From contig NZ_JADMJN010000006.1 of NCBI RefSeq assembly GCF_018780565.1, positions 1 through 64,000 of the forward strand: a DNA stretch of 64,000 nt, read 5' to 3'. The translations under genes and the position numbers were made by a program. This DNA is from Rhodoferax sp. GTDB lineage: Bacteria; Pseudomonadota; Gammaproteobacteria; Burkholderiales; Burkholderiaceae_C. The notes under the pieces are model-generated. The model made no database searches. It saw only the letters and a list, made by a program, of their open reading frames with translations, and was not told where the DNA came from. Position 1 is the first letter of the stretch. Every line of letters begins with the position of its first letter. Positions 1-7,730 of this stretch are shown here, piece by piece.

Positions 1-32
1 AAAATCGCTTGGATTTCCACTTATCCTACTGT

Positions 33-164
33 TCAAATTTGTCGGACCACTTCTAGGAACCACGACAAGTACCAAATAATCAGTACCGTCGAAAATATGA
101 TCGCTAAGGTGATCCAATCTCGGATTCCTACATTTTTATGTTTGCTGTCATTGGTCGTTGCCAT
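33..164 (-). CDS. Small single-pass membrane protein (43 aa), unknown function
   Basis: A 43-codon frame opens with ATG at 164 behind a strong GGGGAGG ribosome site about 6 bases upstream, and ends in TGA at 33-35. The product has a polar N-terminus (MATTNDSKHKNV) and then one hydrophobic stretch from about residue 17 to 38, rich in Ile, Leu, Trp and Phe, ending in a short tail with Arg. This predicts one transmembrane helix. It lies 31 bases downstream of glnS on the same strand and could share its transcript. GC content is about 41 percent by my count, clearly below its neighbours. I do not recognise the family. The good ribosome site and membrane-like composition argue that it is real. Confidence 0.6.
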   Translation of the reverse strand: MATTNDSKHKNVGIRDWITLAIIFSTVLIIWYLSWFLEVVRQI

Positions 165-195
165 TACTTGCCTCCCCTTATCGGACTGTTTTTAG

Positions 196-2031
196 TTACT
201 TACCCCAACTATCCTTCAACCCCACTGCCAAATTAAACACCGGCTTGCTTCCCTGCACATGGTCAATGCGATCCGCCACAAAGTACCCATGCCGCTCAAA
301 CTGAAACTGTTGCCCCGCCTTGGCATTCGCCAGTGAGGGCTCAACAATCGCAGTCACCACCTTCAAGCTGTTCGGGTTCAAGCTCTCAATAAAGTCTTTG
401 CCGCCCGCATCGGGCTGCGCATCCAAAAACAAGCGGTCGTACATGCGCACCTCCGCGTTCACGCCGTTGGCCACGCCCACCCAGGTGATGGCGGCTTTCA
501 CCTTCACCAGATCGCTACCGGGCGTGCCGCTCTTGGTGTCGGGCACCACAGTGGCATGCACTTGCGCGATGACGCCGTTGGCATCTTTGGCGCAGCCGGT
601 GCACTCGATCACATAGCCGCCCTTCAGGCGCACTTTGTTGCCGGGGAACAAACGCTTGTAGCCCTTGGGCGGCACTTCTTCAAAGTCTTCGCGCTCAATC
701 CACACCTCTTTGCCGATGGTGAAGTGGCGTGCGGGTGGTGGCTCGGTGCCCTCGGGCGGATGGGGCAGGGCGGGCTGGGTGCAGGGCTCCAGGTGGCCGG
801 CGACCCCCTTGTCGGCAAATACTTCGTCCCAGTTGGTCAGCACCAGTTTCACAGGGTTGATGACGGCCATGCCGCGGTGGGCCACGGTTTCCAGGTCTTC
901 GCGCAGGCAGCCTTCCAGGGTGCTGTAGTCGATCCAGCTGTCGCTCTTGGTCACGCCAATGCGTTCGGCAAACAGTTGCAGGCTGGCAGGCGTGTAGCCG
1001 CGGCGGCGCAGGCCGACTATTGTTGGCATGCGGGGGTCGTCCCAGCCCTGCACCTTGTGGTCGTACACCAGTTGCGCCAGTTTGCGCTTGCTGGTGATCA
1101 CATAGGTGAGGTTCAGCCGTGCAAACTCGTACTGATGCGGTGCGGGGGCCGCCAGCAGGCCACCTTCGATGAGGCGCTCCAGCAGCCAGTCGTAAAACGG
1201 GCGCTGGTCTTCAAATTCCAGCGTGCACAGGCTGTGGGTGATTTGCTCCAGCGCGTCTTCAATCGGGTGGGCAAAGGTGTACATCGGGTAGATGCACCAT
1301 TTGTCACCCGTGTGGTGATGCGTGGCGCGGCGGATGCGGTAGATGGCCGGGTCGCGCATGTTGATGTTGGGGCTGGCCATGTCGATCTTGGCGCGCAGCA
1401 CCATCGAGCCGTCTTCATGCTTGCCGTCGCGCATTTCGCGGAAGATACGCAAATTTTCTGCAGCAGTGCGGGTGCGAAACGGGCTGTCCACCCCGGGCTT
1501 GCCAAAGTCGCCCCGGTTGATGCGCATTTGCTCTGCGGTTTGCTCGTCCACATAGGCGCAGCCGGCTTCGATCAGGTGCTCGGCGGCGCGGTACATGAAG
1601 TCGAAGTAGTCGCTGGCCTGGTAGGGGGCCGCATTGGCGCTGCCGTTCCAGTCAAAGCCCAGCCACTTCACCGCGTCGATGATGCTGTTCACATACTCGG
1701 TGTCTTCTTTTTCGGGGTTGGTGTCGTCAAAGCGCAGGTGGCACACGCCACCATAGTCACGCGCCAGGCCAAAGTTGATGCAAATGCTTTTGGCGTGGCC
1801 AATGTGCAGGTAGCCATTGGGCTCGGGCGGAAAGCGGGTGCGAATTTTGGCGGGGTCTGGCTGGCCTGCGGCATGGTGCGCGGCGTCGCCGGGGCTGCCG
1901 GCCCAGAGGCGGGTGGCGTAGGTGCCGGCGGCTAGGTCATGTTCGATGATCTGGCGCAGGAAGTTGCTGGGTTTGACGGCTTCAGTGGCAGCAGCGGCTG
2001 CATGGGGGTTGGCGGGGGTGGGGGAGCTCAT
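196..2031 (-). CDS. glnS: Glutaminyl-tRNA synthetase
   Basis: Cytoplasmic class I aminoacyl-tRNA synthetase that charges tRNA-Gln with glutamine. The Rossmann catalytic core carries FPPEPNGYLHIGHAKS (HIGH at about residues 76-79) and the second signature as VITSKRKL in place of the usual VMSKRKL. The C-terminal half is the beta-barrel anticodon-binding domain. At about 611 residues it is somewhat longer than the E. coli enzyme (about 554). The extra length includes an alanine-rich N-terminus and a Gly/Ala/His insert just before the RTRFPPEP motif. I chose the ATG at 2031 (MSSPTPANPHAAAAA); the frame stays open upstream to 2076, but that stretch looks non-coding. It is divergent from the membrane protein gene at 2103. 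Identity is secure; the start is less so. Confidence 0.97.
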   Translation of the reverse strand: MSSPTPANPHAAAAATEAVKPSNFLRQIIEHDLAAGTYATRLWAGSPGDAAHHAAGQPDPAKIRTRFPPEPNGYLHIGHAKSICINFGLARDYGGVCHLRFDDTNPEKEDTEYVNSIIDAVKWLGFDWNGSANAAPYQASDYFDFMYRAAEHLIEAGCAYVDEQTAEQMRINRGDFGKPGVDSPFRTRTAAENLRIFREMRDGKHEDGSMVLRAKIDMASPNINMRDPAIYRIRRATHHHTGDKWCIYPMYTFAHPIEDALEQITHSLCTLEFEDQRPFYDWLLERLIEGGLLAAPAPHQYEFARLNLTYVITSKRKLAQLVYDHKVQGWDDPRMPTIVGLRRRGYTPASLQLFAERIGVTKSDSWIDYSTLEGCLREDLETVAHRGMAVINPVKLVLTNWDEVFADKGVAGHLEPCTQPALPHPPEGTEPPPARHFTIGKEVWIEREDFEEVPPKGYKRLFPGNKVRLKGGYVIECTGCAKDANGVIAQVHATVVPDTKSGTPGSDLVKVKAAITWVGVANGVNAEVRMYDRLFLDAQPDAGGKDFIESLNPNSLKVVTAIVEPSLANAKAGQQFQFERHGYFVADRIDHVQGSKPVFNLAVGLKDSWGK

Positions 2032-2102
2032 GCGCTTGATTTTAGACCGCGTGCTTTGCTGCAGTACCATCGCCACACTTGAAGGCCATCCCGCCCTACC
2101 TC

Positions 2103-3230
2103 ATGAATCAAAACGAAATTCCTGGCAGTCCTCCCGAAACCGTGCAAGTGGGGCGTGCCGAGTTGCACGCGGCGGTGCAGGCCGGCATTATTTCCACCAC
2201 GCAGGCCCAGCACCTGTGGTCGCGCTGGCGTGCGCCGGGCGTGGCAGCGGCCGTGCTGGCCGACATGCAGGGCCGCCGGGTTGGGGATGGGTTGGGCGGG
2301 CCGGGCTTCAGCTTCACCAATACCTTGTATTACTTTGGCGGCATGGTGGCCATTGGCGCGATGACGCTGTTCATGACGCTGGGCTGGCAGGCCTTGGGTG
2401 CCTGGGGCCTGCTGGCCATCAGCGCAGCCTACCTGCTGGCCTGCCTGAAGGTGGCCGACCATTTGAAGGGCCGCTATTTGCCGATACCGGCGGGCATTCT
2501 GGCCACGCTGGCGGTGTGCCTGGTGCCGCTGATGGTGTGGTGCGTGCAGTCCGGCCTGGGCCTGTGGCCACCTGGCGGGCCCCAAAGCTATGCCAGCTAC
2601 CACACGCTGATTGACTGGCGCTGGCTCACGCTTGAATTTGCCACGCTGGCCGCCGGCGTGGTGATGCTGTGGCGCTACCGCCTGCCCTTTATGGTGATGC
2701 CGTTGGCGGTCACTATCTGGTACATGAGCATGGACCTGGCCAATGCACTGATGCAAAACGCGGGTTTTGACTGGCAATTCACGCGCGATGTGTCCATGGT
2801 GTTTGGCCTGGCCACTTGCGCCATTGCCGTGCAGGTGGATATACGCAGCCGCCGGGCGCAAACGGCTGAGTGGCGGCAGGACTATGCGTTCTGGCTGTAC
2901 CTGTTTGGCGCCATCATGTTCTGGTGCGGCCTGAGCTGGCGCGACTCCAACTCGGAGCTGGGCAAGTTGGGCTACGCGCTGATCAATGTGTTTTTGGTGT
3001 TTGTGGGCGCGGCCATCGGGCGGCGGGTGTTCACGGTGCTGGGGGCATTTGGGGTGGCAGGCTATCTGGGTTACCTGTCGCACCGGGTGTTCAAGGACAG
3101 TTTGCTGTTTCCCTTTGCGCTCACCCTGCTGGGCCTGGGGGTGGTGGTGCTGGGCATCTGGTGGCAGCGCAACGAGGCGCGGATCAATGCGCGCTTGAGC
3201 GCCTGGGTGCCTGCCGGGCTGCGCGGCTGA
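2103..3230 (+). CDS. Multi-pass inner-membrane protein, unknown function
   Basis: About 375 residues. After a polar N-terminus of about 70 residues come roughly nine or ten hydrophobic segments: for example around YYFGGMVAIGAMTLFMTLGW, a Leu/Ala-rich pair near residues 115-160, VFGLATCAIAV, FWLYLFGAIMFWCGLSW and LLFPFALTLLGLGVVVLGIW. The N-terminal helical pattern (LHAAVQAGIISTTQAQHLW) followed by many helices resembles DUF2157-like membrane proteins, but I cannot assign a family firmly. The start is ATG at 2103; an in-frame TTG at 2079 is possible but less likely. It stands alone on the plus strand, divergent from glnS and convergent with the P-loop gene ending at 3303. No enzymatic motif is visible. 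Confidence 0.8.
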   Translation: MNQNEIPGSPPETVQVGRAELHAAVQAGIISTTQAQHLWSRWRAPGVAAAVLADMQGRRVGDGLGGPGFSFTNTLYYFGGMVAIGAMTLFMTLGWQALGAWGLLAISAAYLLACLKVADHLKGRYLPIPAGILATLAVCLVPLMVWCVQSGLGLWPPGGPQSYASYHTLIDWRWLTLEFATLAAGVVMLWRYRLPFMVMPLAVTIWYMSMDLANALMQNAGFDWQFTRDVSMVFGLATCAIAVQVDIRSRRAQTAEWRQDYAFWLYLFGAIMFWCGLSWRDSNSELGKLGYALINVFLVFVGAAIGRRVFTVLGAFGVAGYLGYLSHRVFKDSLLFPFALTLLGLGVVVLGIWWQRNEARINARLSAWVPAGLRG

Positions 3231-3302
3231 TGGGACTAGCGCCTATTCAGTACTGGTGCATTGGCGCGCTGGCGTGGAGCTGGGCCGGCGTGTAGGGGGG
3301 GC

Positions 3303-3893
3303 TTATTCCAGCAGGGTGGCGGCAAAGGCGTTGATAGCGTCCAGCTCGGGCGGCAGTACGGTGTATTTCAGGCCCTCGTGGGTGAGGGTGTGGCGCAGCG
3401 CCTTGTCGATGTTGCGGGCCTGCTCTTCGTCCTGAAAACGGCCGGTGTGGATGTATTTCTTGTCGCCGCGCTCCACCATCACATTCACGTTGTTGTGCTG
3501 CTTGTACCACTGCAGGATTTTGGCCCGCGTCTTGGGCACATCGCAGATGTTTTCTACATAGTGTTCGTTGTAGTACAGCACTTGCGGCAAGGAGCATTCG
3601 CTGACCAGAAACTGCACCTGGCCATCCAGCAACTCCAGCATTTCAAACTGGCGCTGCGCAATCTGGTATTGGTTCTTGAGGGCTTCAAAGTCGCGCTGCC
3701 AGACCAGCGACTTGGCGTAGTCCGGGATGCTCTCCACGGTTTTGTGGTGCAGGTTCAGGTACAGGATGATGGCTGACGAGAACAGTGATTTGTCGCACCC
3801 GGGGCCGCCAATGATGTTGATGACCTTGGTGGGGTACATCCGCATTTTGTTTTCCGGGAGGCGATCCACTGCGGTGGTGTATTGAATGGTCAT
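3303..3893 (-). CDS. P-loop (AAA/nucleotide kinase-like) protein of phage type with degenerate Walker A
   Basis: 196 residues. It starts at ATG 3893 with a GAGGTG ribosome site about 7 bases away. The N-terminal strand and loop read INIIGGPGCDKSLFSS (residues 27-40). This has the shape of a Walker A (GGPGSGKST) with the last glycine replaced by aspartate. The next region (ESIPDYAKSLVWQRDFEAL, then NQYQIAQRQ) matches the pattern I know from phage-encoded thymidylate kinase-like/AAA proteins (VEYVPEYAKDLVYE...NQLYIFAKQ). Where those have a DSP motif, this protein reads SECSLPQVLYYN. Nucleotide binding may therefore be weak or lost. No phage genes adjoin it; it follows the Lon-N gene on the same strand with an 86-base gap. 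Confidence 0.65.
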   Translation of the reverse strand: MTIQYTTAVDRLPENKMRMYPTKVINIIGGPGCDKSLFSSAIILYLNLHHKTVESIPDYAKSLVWQRDFEALKNQYQIAQRQFEMLELLDGQVQFLVSECSLPQVLYYNEHYVENICDVPKTRAKILQWYKQHNNVNVMVERGDKKYIHTGRFQDEEQARNIDKALRHTLTHEGLKYTVLPPELDAINAFAATLLE

Positions 3894-3979
3894 GTCGGGC
3901 ACCTCTGTGTTGGGCTGATGGCTTGCGCGTATGGTAGTGCCCGCACGGGGAATCGGCAAGCGAACTGGGTATTTGGAAA

Positions 3980-4672
3980 TCAGGTGGCGATGCCGCTGCG
4001 CTCCAGGATGTCGCTGACCAGTTCCAGCCGCACCAGCGGGTTGTCCAGCTCCATCAGGCGGTATTTGTTCGCCAGTGGCATGGGCAGCAATTCGCACCAG
4101 CGGTTGGCGACCCAGGCACAGTCTTCAAGCAGGTAGGGTGCCTGCATCGGCATCTGGTCAAAGGGCACATCGCGTGCATGCAAGGTGTTGATGAGATTGC
4201 CCAGCGCGGTGGCCACACCCTTCAGGTCGTCGGGGATCTTGACTTGCTGGTCGTCGGGCTGGCGGACCACGTTGCCGATCCACAGACCGTGCTTGAGTTT
4301 GTTCTGGCTGGACAAGCGAAAACGGTGCGTGCCGGTGCAGCGGACCATCATCAGGCCGGACTGCGGGTGAGAAAGCTCGGTGATGGTGGCCAGCGTGCCC
4401 ACGGGGTGAAAGGTCTCCTGCGCGGAGCCCTCGCCATCCTGGGTGCCCGATCCGGCCTTGCGCACTTCGCTGCCCTTGGTCAGCGTCACGACGCCAAACG
4501 GCGCGCCGGTCTTGTGGCATTTGCCGATCATGTCCAGGTAACGCACTTCGAAAATCCGAAGTGGCAACAGGCCGCCCGGAAAGAGCACTGTCTCCAGCGG
4601 AAACAGCGGGAGCGAAAACAGGGCAAGAGATTCAGTCATTGGCAGTGAAACGAATTGCGTTCCCGACATCAT
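3980..4672 (-). CDS. Lon substrate-binding (LON_N/PUA-like) domain protein
   Basis: A stand-alone Lon N-terminal domain of about 220-230 residues, without the AAA+ or protease parts of Lon. The opening SLPLFPLETVLFPGGLLPLR followed by IFEVRYLDMI is the family hallmark, and the beta-rich first half is followed by a helical C-terminal half. Such proteins are thought to bind polypeptide substrates, but their role is not established. Two starts are plausible: ATG at 4672 (MMSGTQFVSLP) or ATG at 4639 (MTESLALFSLP). Neither has a clear ribosome site. It begins 37 bases after the response-regulator gene on the same strand, so it may be the tail of that operon. Confidence 0.9.
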   Translation of the reverse strand: MMSGTQFVSLPMTESLALFSLPLFPLETVLFPGGLLPLRIFEVRYLDMIGKCHKTGAPFGVVTLTKGSEVRKAGSGTQDGEGSAQETFHPVGTLATITELSHPQSGLMMVRCTGTHRFRLSSQNKLKHGLWIGNVVRQPDDQQVKIPDDLKGVATALGNLINTLHARDVPFDQMPMQAPYLLEDCAWVANRWCELLPMPLANKYRLMELDNPLVRLELVSDILERSGIAT

Positions 4673-4709
4673 CCCACGAACTTCTGCGCCTTGCCTTGCG
4701 CCCCGGCGG

Positions 4710-5534
4710 CTACATGGCTTTGAACAGATGGGCGTAGAGGCGGCTTACCGGCAGTTTGTCAGCCCGACCACGCAGCGACAGGCTGAGTTTGCCAGCCTCG
4801 TCGCGGGTGATGGTGTCGATGCTGGCGGCATTGACCACCGTGCCGCGGTGGATTTGCCAGAAAGCGTGGGTGTCCAGTTGGGGCAGCAACTCTTTGAGCG
4901 GCGTGCGGATCAGGTATTCATGGTCGGCGGTTAGCACACGCACATACTTGTCTGCGGCTTCGAAATACACAATGTCTTCGATCGGCACCATGCGGATCGA
5001 CGTGCCCACGCTGGCCTGGATGACTTTCAGGCGTGGCAGCGCCGCAGGCGGGGCCTGGGTACCGGTTGCCAGCAGACCGCGCAGTTGCCCCAGCGTTGCT
5101 TCGAAATTGAGAGCAGGCTGAGAATGATTGGCGAGGGCTAGCTGTAGTTTTGATATGGTTTTTTGCAGCCGGTTCGCTTGCACCGGTTTGAGCAGGTAAT
5201 CCATGGCCTGGGCCTCAAAGGCCGCCATGGCGTACTGGTCGTAGGCGGTCACAAATACCAGGGCGGGAAAGGGCTTGCCGCCCGTGGCGTGGGTGTTCCA
5301 TTCGTCGGCAAGTTCAGCCGCAGCGTCGAGCCCGCTCATGCCCGGCATGCGAATGTCGAAAAACAGGATATCGGGCAGGTGCTGCAGCGTTTGCGTCACG
5401 GCCGAGGCGCCATCACCCACCACCGCCAGCACCTGCAGTTCGGGCCAAAGCTTGGCGAGGTCTGCCTTCAGCGCGGCAGCCAGCAAGGGTTCGTCTTCCG
5501 CAATGAGTGCGGTGGGGCTAGGGCTTGGGCTCAT
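4710..5534 (-). CDS. LytTR-family response regulator
   Basis: 274 residues in two domains. The receiver (about 1-125) has the acidic pair EDE, phosphoacceptor D60 in LFFDIRMPGMSG, a conserved Thr in VTAYDQYA, and Lys in LLKPV. The C-terminal LytTR DNA-binding domain (about 170-272) includes IEDIVYFEAADKYVRV, EYLIRTPLKELL and FWQIHRGTVVN. It is phosphorylated by a LytS-type kinase and controls transcription through direct-repeat sites. I chose ATG at 5534 because it overlaps the stop of the upstream kinase gene in an ATGA, which implies translational coupling. The frame extends three codons further upstream. Targets are unknown; the operon's own promoter region holds a direct repeat at 7546-7593. 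Confidence 0.93.
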   Translation of the reverse strand: MSPSPSPTALIAEDEPLLAAALKADLAKLWPELQVLAVVGDGASAVTQTLQHLPDILFFDIRMPGMSGLDAAAELADEWNTHATGGKPFPALVFVTAYDQYAMAAFEAQAMDYLLKPVQANRLQKTISKLQLALANHSQPALNFEATLGQLRGLLATGTQAPPAALPRLKVIQASVGTSIRMVPIEDIVYFEAADKYVRVLTADHEYLIRTPLKELLPQLDTHAFWQIHRGTVVNAASIDTITRDEAGKLSLSLRGRADKLPVSRLYAHLFKAM

Positions 5535-6589
5535 GTTGGGCACGGAAAAGCAATGCAGGCCGTCGTCCCGCCTGTGCTATTTGCTAAAAATTTAATGGCT
5601 GCCTGGTCACCGTAGCTGGCTTCAAGCCGCTCACGCACTTGCGCCAGGCCAAAGCTGCCTGCGGCCTGCGATGCCTGGTTGAGGTCGGTGCTGCTGCCCA
5701 CACCGGAGTCTTGCACCTCCAGGGTCAATTCGGCACCCGTGCGATGTGCGGCGACCCTGATTTCGCCGCCGTCCACCTTGGGCTCCAGGCCGTGCTTGAT
5801 GCTGTTCTCCACCAGCGCCTGCAGTAGCAACGGGGGCACTTGCTGGTTTGCCAGCTCCGGCGGCAGATCCAGCGTGTAACGCAGGCGCGGCCCCATGCGA
5901 ACAGCCATCAATTCCAGGTAGTCGTGCAGGCGGTCGAACTCGGCCTGCAGCGTGTGCGTGGTGGCACGTGACGCGGCCAGGGTCGCCCGCAGGTAGGCCA
6001 CCAGCCGGTCCAGCATGTCCTGGGCTCGCGCCGGGTCTGCCCCGATGAGTGCGCGCAAATTGGCCAGGGTGTTGAACAGCATGTGCGGCTCCAGCTGGGT
6101 CTGCAGCAGCTTGAGCTGTGACTCGGCTGCATGGCGTTGGGCTGCCTCAGCCTGTGCGCTGGTGCGTGCCATGTCTTCCCGAGCGGTGGCCAGCTGCTCT
6201 CGGCTCATGAAGTAATAGGTGCTGCTGCCCCCCGCAACCAGGCTCAGAATCAGAAAACCGAAGGCTTTGCGCGGTGCGTCGGTCCAGTAATTGAAACTGT
6301 GCTGGTTGAGCAGCAGGTCAGCCACAAGCGTACCCAGGACAAAACCAGCGGTCGCCCCCAAAGGCACGAACCAGAACAGGCGACGCCAGTGTTTCTTGGG
6401 TTCGGGCATCAGCAGGCGGTGGCCGAAGTCGGTGATCATCCAGATGCTTAAGCCAATGCACTGCGAGTACACCAGGTTGTTGCCAAAGCTGTGTTCGCCA
6501 AAGCTGGTGATGCCCAGCGCAATGACCGTGCTGAATGCCGCGGCTTGAATGCAGCGTTCGAGGACGACGATGGTGAAAAGTGGCTTCAT
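5531..6589 (-). CDS. LytS/YehU-type sensor histidine kinase
   Basis: 352 residues. The first 125 residues hold about four transmembrane helices with short loops and no large periplasmic sensor. A short coiled-coil linker (about 130-165) follows. The His_kinase domain has H169 in LEPHMLFNTLANL, the family's PHFLFN-type phosphorylation motif. The HATPase domain has ENSIKHG (N box), DSGVG and GSFGLAQVRERL. It signals to the LytTR regulator whose start overlaps this stop codon. The small membrane proteins upstream (6614 and 6931) sit on the same strand with gaps under 30 bases and may take part in sensing. The stimulus is unknown. Confidence 0.93.
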   Translation of the reverse strand: MKPLFTIVVLERCIQAAAFSTVIALGITSFGEHSFGNNLVYSQCIGLSIWMITDFGHRLLMPEPKKHWRRLFWFVPLGATAGFVLGTLVADLLLNQHSFNYWTDAPRKAFGFLILSLVAGGSSTYYFMSREQLATAREDMARTSAQAEAAQRHAAESQLKLLQTQLEPHMLFNTLANLRALIGADPARAQDMLDRLVAYLRATLAASRATTHTLQAEFDRLHDYLELMAVRMGPRLRYTLDLPPELANQQVPPLLLQALVENSIKHGLEPKVDGGEIRVAAHRTGAELTLEVQDSGVGSSTDLNQASQAAGSFGLAQVRERLEASYGDQAAIKFLANSTGGTTACIAFPCPT

Positions 6590-6613
6590 GCTTGTGTGAG
6601 CGCTGCCGGGTGA

Positions 6614-6916
6614 CTAGGGCTTGTCCTGCTGCTTTTGCAGCCGTTCGCGTTCCTGGCTGACCAGACGCTCCCGCAGGCTGCCCCCTGGCTGCAGGATGAA
6701 AACCACCAGGCCGTGAATCATCAGGCCCAGACCCCAGCCAAAAGCCGATAGCAGCGCGAAATGGCGCCCCGTGAAGGTGGACAGAACGGCCAGGCCGGTG
6801 TTCACCACAATGAAAACGAGTGCATGGATGTACCAGCCCAGTTTTCGGCCAGCGCGTTTGCGGGCCAGGCGGTCAATTTCTTCAGGGGTCATAGGAGCTA
6901 CCGGTTGGATTGACAT
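6614..6916 (-). CDS. 2TM-domain small membrane protein
   Basis: About 100 residues. A basic amphipathic stretch (EEIDRLARKRAGRKLGW) precedes two hydrophobic helices (YIHALVFIVVNTGLAVLS and LLSAFGWGLGLMIHGLVVFIL), followed by a charged tail (RERLVSQERERLQKQQ). This order fits the 2TM domain family, which often accompanies or is fused to LytS/LytTR systems. I placed the start at ATG 6916. A TTG at 6934 would overlap the upstream stop as TTGA and is also plausible; an ATG at 6892 is a third option. It lies directly before the histidine kinase gene (24-base gap), so a role in that signalling unit is likely but unproved. Confidence 0.8.
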   Translation of the reverse strand: MSIQPVAPMTPEEIDRLARKRAGRKLGWYIHALVFIVVNTGLAVLSTFTGRHFALLSAFGWGLGLMIHGLVVFILQPGGSLRERLVSQERERLQKQQDKP

Positions 6917-6930
6917 GATGTTAGCGAAAT

Positions 6931-7470
6931 TCAAACCCAGCCCGCATTAGTTCTGCGGGCGGCTGGAGTCCCGGGTCGGTCGGCCTGCAGCGCCAGGCGC
7001 CACAGACGGGCGGCACGGGCCAGAAAGACGCCACTGAACGCACCATACAGTGCACCGAAGGCCAGGCTGAAACTTGCGTCGTGAGCCAGCGCGGGTTGCA
7101 TGGCAGTAACCGCGCCGACGATGTACCTGGTCATGAAGATGCCGAGAATCAGCATCAACGGTACCCAGCTGCCGGGCAAGGTGAAACGCCGCTTCCAGGT
7201 GTCAAAGTGGGTGGCATCCTGCAGCGGCTGCTGCAACACCAGCGCGGCCATCAGACCGCCGGCACACAGCCAGACCAGCAACACCTGGGGCTCTGCACCG
7301 AAGGCCGCTACCGTGCCGTACAGCGACAAACCAATCATGGCCAGCGGCATGAGGGTGATGCGCTTGAGCGAAGCGGTGCGGGTGACGGCCTGGCTCAAGC
7401 CCAGCCACAGCAACGCGACGAGCAAGACCCAGACCCAGCGGGGGGTGTTGGCGAGAATTTGATTCAGCAT
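6931..7470 (-). CDS. DUF6622-like integral membrane protein
   Basis: 179 residues and strongly hydrophobic. It opens with MLNQILANTPRWVWVLLVAL and has about five membrane segments, with short loops containing Arg/Lys (TRTASLKRIT, WKRRFTLPG). The start motif and length match the DUF6622 group of proteobacterial membrane proteins, whose function is unknown. It is the first gene of the apparent minus-strand operon with the 2TM protein, histidine kinase and LytTR regulator. A ribosome site AAGGACTCC precedes ATG 7470. The upstream intergenic region carries two near-identical 20-21-base repeats. Confidence 0.8.
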   Translation of the reverse strand: MLNQILANTPRWVWVLLVALLWLGLSQAVTRTASLKRITLMPLAMIGLSLYGTVAAFGAEPQVLLVWLCAGGLMAALVLQQPLQDATHFDTWKRRFTLPGSWVPLMLILGIFMTRYIVGAVTAMQPALAHDASFSLAFGALYGAFSGVFLARAARLWRLALQADRPGTPAARRTNAGWV

Positions 7471-7545
7471 GATGGAGTCCTTGGTTGGTTAAGCGATGGG
7501 TGGACTTTGCCCGGCGGATGATGTTGGAGCCAGTGGCATGCGATC

Positions 7546-7593
7546 AAATGCGGGAATCGGGGCGTGAAATGCCGGAATGGGGTGTGAATGCGG
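7546..7593. repeat. Tandem direct repeat in a divergent promoter region, possible LytTR operator
   Basis: Two adjacent units begin at 7546 and 7567: AAATGCGGGAATCGGGGCGTG, 21 bases, and a 20-base copy differing at three positions. A third partial start (AATGCGG) lies at 7587. They sit in the 260-base region between the divergent genes at 7470 and 7731. A period of about 21 bases, two helical turns, suits tandem binding of a regulator on one DNA face. LytTR proteins typically use direct repeats with about that spacing. The rest of 7471-7730 holds no gene I can support. Confidence 0.45.
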
Positions 7594-7730
7594 ACGTTCA
7601 ATACGTTCGCCACGGTTCCCTACGCGACAGTGGCCGGTGAGCTGAGTGGGTAATATCTTCGACTTGTGCCTTTCATGCACAACGCCCAATCGGCGCAGCA
7701 CACACAAATTGCACGTCAGGAGATATCCAC

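Noticed and set aside
556..1935. 459-codon open frame antisense to glnS
   Set aside because: The opposite strand has the full GlnRS protein with signatures; the antisense product has no family features and its Val/Gly/Ala/His-rich composition is typical of GC-rich shadows.
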